Shown: positions 32,753 through 42,595 of the stretch, in pieces
Position numbering within the stretch: the first letter of the stretch is position 1
Layout: each line of letters begins with the position of its first letter
The notes under the pieces: generated by a model
Databases searched by the model: none
What the model was told of the DNA's origin: nothing
Seen by the model: the letters and a program-made list of their open reading frames with translations, nothing else
NCBI GenBank assembly: GCA_014885115.2
Contig: WKLE02000565.1
Location: 7,775-56,491 of the forward strand
Origin: Asterionellopsis glacialis
Lineage: Eukaryota > Bacillariophyta > Plagiogrammaphyceae > Rhaphoneidales > Asterionellopsidaceae
Direction of reading: 5' to 3'
DNA: 48,717 bases
Position numbers and translations under genes: made by a program

Positions 32753-33695
32753 ATTTTCTGTGGTTGTGTATCTTGTCTTTCTTCTTTTTTCCCCTTCCTT
32801 TCTCTTTCTCTCTCAACTGACTAACTTTTTACTTCCTTTCGCTCCTCTTGTTTCCTATTTTTTTGGTTTCGTCTTGCACCTTCTCACCTCTCAGCCCTTC
32901 TCTACACTTCCAACCCGTAACCACGAACACTGTGGCGCAGAAAAGATGTCTTGAATTGTCTTTGTCTTGCGGGAAGAAGTAGACTCTACTAGATGACGTT
33001 GAACCTATTATACAGACACTAGGTAGATAGTGTAGGCCAGTATTTGTCTCTTGTACACTATAATGATGTAGAGATACGTAATCAATACATGAGTGTACTG
33101 GTAAGTTACTGTCTCCTAGAGAGAGAGCCACAAACAGCGCATTGGAGGGAGTTGCTGTTACTACTGACTATACGCCTGGTACTGTAGATAGAGTGAACAA
33201 ACAAATAATGAGAAAAATAAAAATGTATGAACACAACCATCACATCAAACTCAAAGGCACTGTCCTAATAAGTAGTAGTAACAACAAACCAGTGAAAGAG
33301 TTACACAACAACTGAAATACAAAATTAGCAACTAGCCAACTACTGTGTAAGATAAGTATGATATGACTCGAAATATAGGTGAATAATTGTTTCTCTGGTT
33401 AATTCTGTTTTAAATAAAATACTACAGAACTTCACATTCTTTTAATTTGATCACATGATATTGCTGTTATAGATTTGTATTCCTAATATTTAACAACCAG
33501 CACTGATGTTACTGCATTTCAACAAAGATTGCATAAAATATGAAGACCATTGAACAGTTTGAACGTTATGTTTGAATTAGGAGTCATATTTCCATTCATG
33601 ACAAATCTTTCTTGTTTCTTTTTTGCAATCAACTTTTTTTTTAAATACAACTCCCATGGGGAGTGCTACAGTCGATAATACACGCCACATTAACG
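32753..33695. other. Spacer upstream of the TXNDC9-like gene
   Basis: The right flank of the minus-strand start is a T/C-rich tract (32761-32920). The rest is AT-rich. No gene was recognised before the Pro/Thr-rich frame at 33696. Confidence 0.5.
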
Positions 33696-34179
33696 ATGTG
33701 GCTCCTGGTGTTGCCGTCTATAGTACTATATCGCCAGTAATGCTACCGTAGCTCCAACACCAAATCCAACAACTGCTTCTGTTCCTACTACAGCTGCCCC
33801 AGAGCCATTCGCAACTAGTGCCAGTCCAATACTATCCCCAACGTCGTTACCAACTGCTGCTAGTCCAACACTCTCCCCAACTACTGCCAGTCCAACACGA
33901 ACTCCCACACCGTGTCCGACACAAGCTCCTGTCCCGTGTGCGTTGGCACAAGTTGGAGAACAATGCAGAAATGGTGTCGACTGTTACTCCGGTATTTGCT
34001 CAGGTGGCAAACCAAGTAATCGAACATGTAAAGGTCCTCCATCGAAAACGCCAGTTCCAGCACCAAAAAAATTGCCTACTACTACCTACGGATCGCGCCA
34101 CCAAAAAATCCTCAGTGCGGTTCGAATTGAAATTGTTGCAGTAACAATTTCAAAAACAGCGGCAGGTGCTTTTAAATGA
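33696..34179 (+). pseudogene. Secreted Pro/Thr-rich protein with short Cys module, frameshifted
   Basis: ATG 33696 begins a signal-peptide-like sequence (MWLLVLPSIVLY) that runs into TAA at 33738. One base off, the frame continues from about 33733 as ASNATVAPTPNPTTASVPT, then a Pro/Thr/Ser/Ala-rich repeat region, then a cysteine module (PVPCALAQVGEQC, CYSGICSGG, then RTCKGPP), ending at TGA 34177-34179. A single extra base near 33732 separates a convincing signal peptide from a convincing mature part. It is either a recent pseudogene or a sequencing error. Diatom wall and secreted proteins often combine PT-rich linkers with small Cys-rich modules. Confidence 0.5.
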
Positions 34180-34583
34180 TATCTTGGGTTCATTCCTATT
34201 GAAACACAAAATAAAAGATACAATGAAATACAGTTTAACATTGTATACCATACTGAGGAATAAAAATACAAACTCAACTTTATGAACAATGATGGCACAA
34301 AACTGTGATGCAGTTTGAAAAGATGTGATGTAAAAAGTTTTCTATAATTTTAGTAAATTATCTTGGAGTGTCAAATGAGAGCAAGCAGGCCCGAAAAGTA
34401 TGAGGACTGCAAAAACTTTTTACATCAATCACCAATTCAACTCAATCTTAGAAAACATCATATTTTTTTCTTTGAAAACATTAGTTGGGCATGTATGGAT
34501 ATCATCCAATTCAAGTATGTTCTCAGTCCGAATTATCATGATATTCATGGTTTTGCCTCACTTTCCCTTTCTGTACGATCTAT
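34180..34583. other. Convergent 3' spacer
   Basis: About 400 bases between the frameshifted Pro/Thr-rich gene and the end of the GH5-like gene. No gene, RNA or repeat was recognised. Confidence 0.4.
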
Positions 34584-36347
34584 CTAGGGGAGTTCGGTGT
34601 AACCTCTACCATATCCATTACGGAATTTGAAGACTACTGTAGCAAGGATTGCTCCAATTGCTACACCAGAAATTGCTGCGGTCGCAACGTCATTGTTTGC
34701 CATGAATTGACCACCCACGTTATGGTTGACTAATGAGGCACTGATACTATCCATAGCATCAAGATCGGGAGTGGCAGGACAATGACAACCAACTGTCGGG
34801 CTTTCTGTTGGTGCGATAGTGGGGGGAGGAGGAATCCAATATTCACATGCATCCCAGTCGTAATTCCACCAACCGTCACCACAGTCAGGAGGAGGACCTG
34901 GCGATGGAGCTAAAGTATCATCTCCAAGACCAAAGTCACTAACTGGACCATCAAGACACGCAAGGGGTACTGGTGTCTTATCTTCTAAGGAGGGCAAAAG
35001 GCCAGCAGCAGCGACGTCCCTGAGGGTCTTGAGTTTGGCAGGACCATCAATGACACCTGTAGATTCATCATCACCGTACAACTTCCATGCGGAGAAACTC
35101 CAACCAAGACCAACTTCAAAGGTAAAGACTTGACGTTCTGCCAAGGACTTGCGGTGTCGCTCCCACCAATCAGAATCTACTGTTTCGTCAAAACGGTTGC
35201 ATTGACCGTAGTCCTTGAACATGGAAGGATCATCTTGATGGATGCAGTCATCAATGGAGAGGTCAAATCCAAAAGTCACAAAAGCAGGTGCTTTGCGGTA
35301 ACAGGTAGCATAGTCTAGGGGTGCACGAGCAACACACGCCAATGCCTCGTGATAGAATAATTTATTCCTATCATCCACACTTGTTGATGATGCAACGTCT
35401 CCAACACTGAAGGTGTGATCCAGGCCTATAGCAGGAAAGATGTTCTTGTCGTAGGCTACGAACAGGTCCAAGTTTCCTTCATTGACTGGTAACATCAAAG
35501 GTAAGGTTGATGCATGCTTCCGAGCAGCCTTGGTGTATTCCTCTTCCAAGGAGGGTAAGATAAGTGCGATGACAGCTTCATTCTTGGAAGCAAAGGCTGC
35601 AGCAGCACCGATGTGCTTAGTGCCAGTTTCTCCAGAACCATCAAGAGCAATGATTGCATGGAGATCTGCATCTGCAACAAGTTTGAGCATAGCTTCAAGG
35701 GCCTTTTGTTCGTCAGATGCAAATCCAAAATGACCAGAAAATGCAATGACAGGGAATGGAATTTGAACAGTATTCAAACCAAGTTCTTTCATTTCAGAAA
35801 AGTCTTTGGCAGTATAAAAACCCTCAACCTCTGAAAGAGTCAGGGTCTTCCCACCAGTAGCCCAATGTGCATCTGTGAAGGCACCAGCGAGTGTCACAGA
35901 TCGAATAGGCTTGCCATTGGGATCTGCAAGACTAGGAATATCATTCTTTTCTTGACAAACAAGTGTCGATACACCACCCAAATCGCACGCGTATGGACTT
36001 GTCGCGACAGCATTACTTGAGGAATACACAGATCGTACAAACAAATCAAGAAGATCAACAGTTTCAGCTGAACTAATCGAGCCCTTACCCATTTCCTCAA
36101 CGATTGCATTCGAATCGGATATTTCTGCCTCCGTATCTACTCCCGCCAAGATTGCAAAGTTGGAAGGGAATCGAATGCACCCATACGTATTGCCATCAGG
36201 TGGATCCATCACAAAGACACCACGATTCTTACCACAAAGACCTGCAAAGAAATTTAATCCAACATTATTTATTTTGGATATGGTGCTTGCATTGACAATG
36301 TCACGATCGATTACGCAATCATGGAATTCCTCCTTCATTTCCGGCAT
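34584..36347 (-). CDS. Membrane-anchored GH5-like (exo-beta-1,3-glucanase-type) protein
   Basis: 587 residues. Residues ~145-430 resemble the GH5 beta-1,3-glucosidase fold: SEVEGFYTAKDFSEMKELG with LNTVQIPFPV matches the ITxxDFxxIKxLGLNTVRIPV signature, and GWSFSAWKLYGD near 415 matches the terminal GWxFWTWK strand. The proton-donor motif N-E is present at 289-290 (MLPVNEGN). At the usual nucleophile position, before S/DLSxxDC, I read VTFGFDLSIDDC, with no Glu, so activity is doubtful. Residues ~450-540 are Cys/Pro-rich (WWNYDWDACEYW). A C-terminal transmembrane helix (AAISGVAIGAILATVVFKF) leaves a short basic tail. No signal peptide is visible at the N-terminus, and a stop lies just upstream of ATG 36347, so an undetected 5' exon is possible. 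Confidence 0.7.
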   Translation of the reverse strand: MPEMKEEFHDCVIDRDIVNASTISKINNVGLNFFAGLCGKNRGVFVMDPPDGNTYGCIRFPSNFAILAGVDTEAEISDSNAIVEEMGKGSISSAETVDLLDLFVRSVYSSSNAVATSPYACDLGGVSTLVCQEKNDIPSLADPNGKPIRSVTLAGAFTDAHWATGGKTLTLSEVEGFYTAKDFSEMKELGLNTVQIPFPVIAFSGHFGFASDEQKALEAMLKLVADADLHAIIALDGSGETGTKHIGAAAAFASKNEAVIALILPSLEEEYTKAARKHASTLPLMLPVNEGNLDLFVAYDKNIFPAIGLDHTFSVGDVASSTSVDDRNKLFYHEALACVARAPLDYATCYRKAPAFVTFGFDLSIDDCIHQDDPSMFKDYGQCNRFDETVDSDWWERHRKSLAERQVFTFEVGLGWSFSAWKLYGDDESTGVIDGPAKLKTLRDVAAAGLLPSLEDKTPVPLACLDGPVSDFGLGDDTLAPSPGPPPDCGDGWWNYDWDACEYWIPPPPTIAPTESPTVGCHCPATPDLDAMDSISASLVNHNVGGQFMANNDVATAAISGVAIGAILATVVFKFRNGYGRGYTELP

Positions 36348-37721
36348 GTTAGTTTAGTTCAAGAGTTATCTCTGACAAAGTACAGTCCTCAAATTGACCG
36401 TCTCTTATTGTCAATAGGAAATGAGGACAAGAGCAAGTGTTGGTTGTGATTTTCTCCCTGAAAACAGCACTCGCCAAAAAAATAACTGTAGTCGGCTTCT
36501 CTTCAAAACGTTACAGCGCTAAACAAAAGGCAAGGGTTCGCACTTCTCACCCAAATCTTTCGTTCTCTCTCTCTGAATCAAATTATTGGCGAGCAATAAA
36601 AAATCATCGGTGTAGATACCAGCTGTAGACGCCAGCTGTACCTGGTAGACGCCAGCTATCTTATTTCTGAACAAGCGTATCTTATCGGAGTATCTTTGAT
36701 AAAGTAAGTACGTTTTATGGGGAAAAAACCCGTAGATTTTGAACAAGAACAGGTATGTCCTGGTAGGACCCTATAGCAGGTCCTATCTAGTAGTTTAGAG
36801 GTGGCCATCGGTGACCCAAACCCTTCAACCTTTGATTTTCCTACGGTATTTTGTTATATTAATCAAGTATCTTTGTATCTTTTCGGCTACTCCGCGTCCT
36901 GCTTATGATGTAGTCTATGAATATTCCCTCCACCGAAAGACATCTGGCCAAAAGATCTTCTTCCTCCTTGCTACAAAAATCTTCATACTATCAGGCGTAG
37001 CGTACAAATAATAATTATATCCTCCCTACTGCTCTCTTTTTCGTAAAATGATTGGTCTTGGGGTCTTCGCTTTGATTGTCTGCGTCCGTCCGTCTGTCTT
37101 CTTGGAGCATCTACCTCCTGCCTGCACGCCTGTCGGTGCTGATGTCACCTTCAAAGGTCCTACGGTAGAGTGTCTGTACCTCTGTACTGGTATGTCCCTG
37201 TTGACTTGTTGTTGACTGTCGACGGACGAGCACACACCTTGCATGCGATTCGATTGAAATCGACACAAACCACACAAAAAAAACACAGAATACCAAAATG
37301 TCGACAGAATGGTTGCAAGAAGACAACCATCTCTGCAGACCCAGAGTTTCACACGGTTTCACCAAACGAAAAGAGAACTAAACAAAGAACATCACACAAG
37401 AACGCGAGCAATTGTTGTGGTGTCTTCTTTCTGTCGTCACTGTTCCTGCACTGAGGTAGGCAACTCTGATTTCTCACAACCGACAATTGATTATACCGCT
37501 GTCTCCAAGAATCATCTGCATATCTTGTGAGAGACAAGCTAAAATTCTCTTGTGTGTCAGGTGCAGTCAATAGTCGTACCAAGTTGTTAAATACATTTCA
37601 AAGTCAGAAAAGTATCTTTTGGTTTGTCACCAGTTCAAAAAAGAAGCCTGTCAGTAAGTGAATGCAGTTCGTAGAGAAATCACGACAATAAATCAAGGAA
37701 AAAAATACAAAGTAAGAAGAA
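36348..37721. other. Divergent promoter region
   Basis: 1.4 kb between divergent genes. It contains TACCTGGTA at 36639-36647 inside a small repeat (ACCAGCTGTAGACGCCAGCT, then GTAGACGCCAGCTA). A TGGTAGGACCCTATAGCAGG stretch follows near 36759. Several overlapping open frames at 37026-37530 are mutually exclusive and not credible. Confidence 0.5.
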
Positions 37722-39224
37722 ATGTCGGACAAAAGCAGTAGTGACAATGATGTAGTTCAATTAGGATTTTCAGTACCCATCCATAAAAACGATGGAGATG
37801 CTGATGTTTTGTTGGGCCATGAATCACCTATTTGGGCAGATTGGGATGGTGGACTCATGGGTGGAAAACCGTCATGGTTACAACCACGTGATATACCTAC
37901 ATCCTATCTTACTTGCAAACAATGTAAATCTCCATTAAATTTTATATGTCAATTATACGCACCAGCCGATCCTGTGAATGTAAATGCATTCCATAGATCA
38001 TTGTATGTATGGGGGTGTCCGTCATGTTTGGGTGATAGTAATAGTACTACGCAAAAAACAACGACAACAGAAGGGACCGTACGTGTTTTACGTGGACAAT
38101 TGCCACAAACGAATCCCTTTTACCCATCCGAATGTAGTGCAGATGAAGATGATTTGGATATGTTGGAACAAAGTTGGAAACCACACACATCGGAGTATTG
38201 GAATGTTAAACTTTGTGATGTTTGTGGACAGCAAGGGAAGGGTTCATGCCCTATACAAAAAAAAAGTTTTTGTGGTCGACACCATCAAAAGGAACATAAA
38301 AAGTACATATTTGACAAAATAAACAAGAAGAAGAACAACAACGTTAATGGAAGTGAAGGAGTTCAATCATCGTCAAAGTCATCTTTTTTACCATCTGTTT
38401 ATGCGGAAAGTGAACTTGTTGTTGAAGAAGAACCACCAGAAGGTGCAACTTCTGAACAAGAAAGTATGCTGAAAAAGGCTGAAGAAAATGCCATGTATTC
38501 TTCCAAAGATGATGCCGATAATAAGAATGAGGAAGAAGATGATGCTAACCTTGATCAAGCAGGTCTTAATGAAGCTACAGGAGTTACATCTGGTACAAAA
38601 GATCCAGTAACACTTGCATTTTATGTAAGATTAGGGCGTCCCAATAATGCTCAAGAACAAGTTTTACGATACAAGCAATGGCCAAATGACGATGACGCAG
38701 ACGATGGTGATGACGATACAGGTGATCATGGTGCACCATTATGGATTCGGTCTGATTATATCCCTGAAACAATACCACCATGTGAATATTGCGGTGCATG
38801 TCGAAAATTCGAATTTCAAATAATGCCACAAATGTTACATTATCTATTGAAGAATCATCGACAACAAGAAGGTGAAGGTACGTTGTCGCCCAGCAGTAAT
38901 GAAAATGGCAATTCTACAGGCGGTAGCGGTGCAATGTCCGAACAAGCCAAAGAAGCCATCAAGGCTGCATCAGCTATTATAGATCAAAAACCAGAAGGAG
39001 CTGAGCTACCGGAAGGATTTAAGGAACAACACGAAAAAGCTTTAGAGAAAATTCAACAAGAACTTTTACATTCATCCGAACAAGGTGAGATGGATTGGGG
39101 TGTCATATCGATATACACTTGCACAGCAAGCTGTGGTGGTGATGGTAGTAGTAGTGGCGAAATCGATGATACATTGGGAGCATACAAAGAAGAATATGCT
39201 TGGCAACAACCTCCCCTATCTTAG
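37722..39224 (+). CDS. PDCD2/TSR4-family protein (ribosomal protein chaperone)
   Basis: 500 residues. The N-terminus matches PDCD2: VQLGFSVPI, WADWDGGLMGGKPSWL, then CKQCKSPLNFICQLYAP and SLYVWGCPSC. Residues ~165-195 are a MYND-like zinc knuckle (CDVCGQQGKGSC, then FCGRHHQKEH). A long acidic, poorly conserved linker (~200-330) is followed by the PDCD2_C domain: CEYCGACRKFEFQIMPQML, MDWGVISIYTCTASC and the ending YKEEYAWQQPP. Yeast Tsr4 and human PDCD2 escort ribosomal protein uS5 during 40S assembly, so the same role is likely. It is larger than the human protein because of the linker. The 3' end is 114 bases from the convergent small plastid gene. Confidence 0.92.
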   Translation: MSDKSSSDNDVVQLGFSVPIHKNDGDADVLLGHESPIWADWDGGLMGGKPSWLQPRDIPTSYLTCKQCKSPLNFICQLYAPADPVNVNAFHRSLYVWGCPSCLGDSNSTTQKTTTTEGTVRVLRGQLPQTNPFYPSECSADEDDLDMLEQSWKPHTSEYWNVKLCDVCGQQGKGSCPIQKKSFCGRHHQKEHKKYIFDKINKKKNNNVNGSEGVQSSSKSSFLPSVYAESELVVEEEPPEGATSEQESMLKKAEENAMYSSKDDADNKNEEEDDANLDQAGLNEATGVTSGTKDPVTLAFYVRLGRPNNAQEQVLRYKQWPNDDDADDGDDDTGDHGAPLWIRSDYIPETIPPCEYCGACRKFEFQIMPQMLHYLLKNHRQQEGEGTLSPSSNENGNSTGGSGAMSEQAKEAIKAASAIIDQKPEGAELPEGFKEQHEKALEKIQQELLHSSEQGEMDWGVISIYTCTASCGGDGSSSGEIDDTLGAYKEEYAWQQPPLS

Positions 39225-39338
39225 GTAATAATTGAGTAGATACTTGTAACATAAAAAATCAACATTTAGGAAAATGTTTCCAAGTATCTCGATATCGACA
39301 CATAACTATGAAATTTTCGAACCTGCGATTTTCCCATT

Positions 39339-39668
39339 TTAGTCCTTTGATAGCTTCTTTTTAACCTTGTCTTTAACACGAGAAATAATATTTTTCTTTG
39401 GCTCGTCTGATGAATCTTCTTCAACAGATTCGGTTTTGGGTGCAGGTACCTTGACTTGTTCGACATCACCCAAAAATCCTGAAATGACCTTACGTGTCAA
39501 CTCCAAATCATCCTCGACAGACTTGGCCTTTTTAGCAGGTTTGCCAGCCATGAAAAGACTTGTGGTTTTAACCTCAGCTCCTGCCATGGTTCTTGAAGAC
39601 AAAGGTACAGGAGAAAATGCTGCCGTCATGGCAGCACTAAGCAAAACGAGTGTTGCAGTTAACTTCAT
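39339..39668 (-). CDS. Small plastid-targeted protein with LTRKVI motif, basic tail
   Basis: 109 residues. The signal peptide MKLTATLVLLSAAMTAAFSP ends in AAF-SP, the plastid-entry motif of diatoms. A Ser/Lys transit region follows. At 52-70 is EDDLELTRKVISGFLGDVE, nearly the same as in the protein at 42356-42595. After an acidic Ser/Glu stretch the C-terminus is strongly basic (RVKDKVKKKLSKD). No enzyme domain is present. A small soluble stromal or thylakoid-associated factor is plausible. It converges closely with PDCD2. Confidence 0.8.
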   Translation of the reverse strand: MKLTATLVLLSAAMTAAFSPVPLSSRTMAGAEVKTTSLFMAGKPAKKAKSVEDDLELTRKVISGFLGDVEQVKVPAPKTESVEEDSSDEPKKNIISRVKDKVKKKLSKD

Positions 39669-40243
39669 CGTGTATTAGTCGAAAATAATCTTAGCCGCCG
39701 TATGTCTACTGTGGTTCAAGAGTTCGAGGTTGGGAGGGGTAGGGGTTCAATTCTCTTGTTTAATAGGGATAAAAATCTCGGCTTTGGGATTTCAAGAATC
39801 GTTGCCTTGAAGGTTCAACTTGCGAATGCGCTGCCAATAGGAATAGAGTAGGACTGTTGCAGAACAGAACCGGAACAGTTGAAAGATGAAAACACTTCCG
39901 TTGCATGGAGGGAAAGAAAGAAAGGAAAAAAAAGACCAACGCAAATAGTGAAAAAGGTGCCGTGTGTTCATTTTCGTACGTCATCTTTCCATTGTCTGAC
40001 ACTCCCCAAGATTCTATAGAGTTCGGATTTCTCGAAAAGAAGTGTTTTCGGTATTGTTACCGTCCGTCTTGGACCCCTCGACTTGCTTGATTTCACGAAA
40101 ACAAGATAGAGAACACTTTTCAAAAACTTGTTTAGAGCGATAAGAGCAGCAACACAACAACATCTCAAAAACGCGAAAGATAGGTTACAAAACACTAAAA
40201 AAATCGTTGTAGCAGCGAGGCTTGTGCTAGATGGGTGGGTCAA
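39669..40243. other. Spacer upstream of the small plastid gene
   Basis: 575 bases with the 5' flank of the minus-strand gene. No other gene was recognised. Confidence 0.4.
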
Positions 40244-40636
40244 TTAGTAGCCACGTTCTCTGTCAAAAGTGATCATATAAATATTCCAATCAATTTCAAT
40301 GTTCCACTCTTTGTCTAAAGTCAATTCCATTACATGTTTGTGAATACTTGTCGGTACGCTATTCTTCTGTACCAGTATTGTCAAATTTAAGAAAAACATA
40401 GCAGGAGAAGTCGTACCGTTTCCATTACTTGCAATGTTACAGGCTGTTATGCAGTCGTCCAAACTTGACCGTTGGACATCAAGAGTAAAGCATCAATAGC
40501 ACAGACCTCTTTCACTTGCAGCAACACATTTCTATATTGTCCAATTCGTGATAAATTTTCTTTTGTCTACATCACCCAAGACCTTAAATACTCTATTCAA
40601 TCTCGAAAGCAAAGTGTTCAAGAATATATTGTCCCT
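40244..40636 (-). pseudogene. Frameshifted coding relic, unknown family
   Basis: Three consecutive minus-strand frames read like protein. They join at two homopolymer sites: an AAAA run at 40561-40564 (one base too many) and a TTT run at 40461-40463 (one too few). The segments contain FLNTLLSRLNRVFKVLGDVD, ENLSRIGQYRNVLLQVKEVC with IDALLLMSNGQ, and LDDCITACNIASNGNG to the end DRERGY. No start codon is evident. Either a decaying gene or two sequencing indels in a real one. It lies directly behind the Lin0512 gene on the same strand. I do not recognise the family. Confidence 0.45.
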
Positions 40637-40689
40637 TCATACTAGGGTTCTCTTGCTCTACTCATAGCTCTCTGTCTCTCTGTCTCTCT

Positions 40690-41610
40690 TTAGTATCCAA
40701 TTTGTACAGCAGCACAAACAATTACCATATCATCATTTTTTTCACCATCACCCAAGGTTTGAATAGACCGACCACTGGGAGCAATCAATCCACCATTCGT
40801 AACTTCAAATCGTATCTGACCAAATGGAAATACCTTTGATATTTCATCAAGGTTTAAGGTATGTTGATATTTTTCAGGAACACCTAAAATAACATTCAGT
40901 TTCATAGCATCATATCCACCTGGGATGATTCGTTTGATGGATACAGAGTTAAATTCAATGGCATTACGACAAGCACGAACTTTTTAATTTTTTCATTCGT
41001 ACAAGAATATGAAATGGTAAGTTTTTTTTTTCCAAATGATTTGTATTGTGCAGAGGACCACATGATGGTATAAAGTGTGTGTAGGAGATAAAGCTTGTGA
41101 GTACGTCGATGGGTTGTGATGATCCATATACTACACCATTGTAGTTTCAAGATACATATTGCAGTACAAATTACACTACATACCTGCAGCTTTTGTAGCA
41201 TTCTGACCGTGAGAGTCATTCCCAAAACCTGAAAATCACGTTTGTACAAATGTAAAGCAAAGTAATACCAATGATGATTATTTTTGAATATCTAGTGATT
41301 GGCATACAAAAAGTCATGTGTACGTGCGTTAAAAAACATAAAGTCTCTTTTAAAAAAAGACGAGACCGTACGTACCACATTCGACCATCAATACATCAGA
41401 CATGAACGAACATTCCGAATCATTTTGGTCATTGTTTGGTTTGTCGACAGACTTTAAGATTGTACTATACTTTGGCAAATATTTGACACTCCATTTGGAA
41501 CGGTATGATATTGTAGAAGGGCCACAGTTTGGAATGTAGGCAAATCCGGATATCATTATGCAGGAAGAGATTGCAAAGTAAAAGAGGAATTGGTGTACCG
41601 GCAATAACAT
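40690..41610 (-). CDS. Plastid-targeted Lin0512-family protein (three exons)
   Basis: complement(join(40690..40979, 41184..41228, 41376..41610)), 189 residues. All introns have GT-AG borders (147 and 204 bases). Exon 2 is only 45 bases and carries the family signature: exon 1 ends VECG and exon 2 gives GFGNDSHGQNATKAA, matching the invariant GxGxDxHG motif of the Lin0512 family (TIGR02058). Exon 3 continues VRACRNAIEFNSV, then KLNVILGVPEKYQ, APSGRSIQTLGDG and ends VCAAVQIGY. The N-terminus is hydrophobic and contains MISGFAYIP, resembling a signal peptide with a plastid-entry Phe. The family occurs in bacteria, a cyanobacterium and, with a long prefix, plants, and has no established function. 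Confidence 0.88.
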
Positions 41611-42355
41611 GATATCAATAGGAGTGCTATTGTTGTTGTTGTTGTTGCTGTTGTCACGGTTGGTTTTGTTTATCTCAATGTGAATATTCCGTTCAAACCA
41701 ATGATGTGATGTCTCTCATATGCTCTGCTGCGGGTGTATCTTGGAGTGAGAAAATGTGATGGCGATCTTCTCGCACCGGCGACCTCTCACCATACTAAGA
41801 TTCTGTAGGATTCTACACAAGTTCATCTGAAACAGGGACCCACGGGAAAAAAAAGATTCCTACCGATGTAGGATGAAACAATGTGAAGAATCCCACATTC
41901 TGGTTTGACAACAACCAAGTAGAAAGGCCAACACCACTCATGACTGACCTGCGGGAAAATGAATGAAATGGAGTAAATTTTTAAAAGCAAAAACAAATTG
42001 AAACTGTAACACTTTTTCTACTTTTTGCTGCATTATTATATAAAGGACGTTACGAATACATAAGATTTCCTTTCCATTCAAACAAAAAGTCATCAAGATG
42101 ATATATAGCTATCTCAAGACTTGTCATCGTGAAAACAAATATCCTTTTTCCATTTGTCGAGTTTCCAATAAAAATTTTATACATTCTCCGAGTTGATTCC
42201 ATGACAATGTTTGTCTTTCTTCCGCACCCCCTTTTCACGCCCCTCCCATCATCGATTGATTCATTCATATTCTATATATACATCATGATGTATCCAAAGT
42301 GTCATTATTCCCAAAAAGAAAGAAGAAAAAAAAGATTCCCACCATATTTCAAGAT
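41611..42355. other. Spacer with (TTG)n tract
   Basis: 745 bases upstream of the Lin0512 gene. A (TTG)n/(CAA)n tract lies at about 41629-41652, just before the start codon on the minus strand. No gene was recognised. Confidence 0.5.
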
Positions 42356-42595
42356 TTACTCTTCCTTGTCTTCCTTTTCTTCTTCCTTGGGAGCAGCTGG
42401 TTCATCATCACCCAAAAACTCAGCAATGACCTTGCGGGTTAAATCCATATCTTCTTCGGCGGAAGCAGCAGCCTTTCCGTTGGGTCCAGTCTTGACAGCA
42501 GAAAGTCCAAAGGTTCTAGCAGGTTGAGCTACAGGAGCAAAGGCCGAAGCCATGGCAGGAAGGGCAAGGAGAGTAGCAGCAGTAGAGAACTTCAT
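42356..42595 (-). CDS. Small plastid-targeted protein with LTRKVI motif, acidic tail
   Basis: 79 residues from ATG 42595 (an upstream in-frame TTG is not needed). MKFSTAATLLALPAMASAFAP is a textbook signal peptide plus ASAFAP plastid motif. A short transit region follows. Residues ~48-65 read EDMDLTRKVIAEFLGDDE, shared with the protein at 39339-39668. The tail is acidic (EEEKEDKEE), the opposite charge of its relative. No known domain. Confidence 0.82.
   Translation of the reverse strand: MKFSTAATLLALPAMASAFAPVAQPARTFGLSAVKTGPNGKAAASAEEDMDLTRKVIAEFLGDDEPAAPKEEEKEDKEE

Noticed and set aside
33726..33908. Minus-strand Gly/Val/Ala-rich open frame resembling a membrane peptide
   Set aside because: It is the exact antisense of the Pro/Thr-rich repeat of the secreted protein, and such repeats give long open frames on the other strand.
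37026..37530. Several overlapping open frames on both strands
   Set aside because: They exclude one another, and none has a domain or organised start context. The region is a divergent promoter.
39721..39775. GGTTCAATTC sequence considered as the T-loop of a tRNA
   Set aside because: The arms do not pair well and no acceptor stem or anticodon arm could be folded around it.
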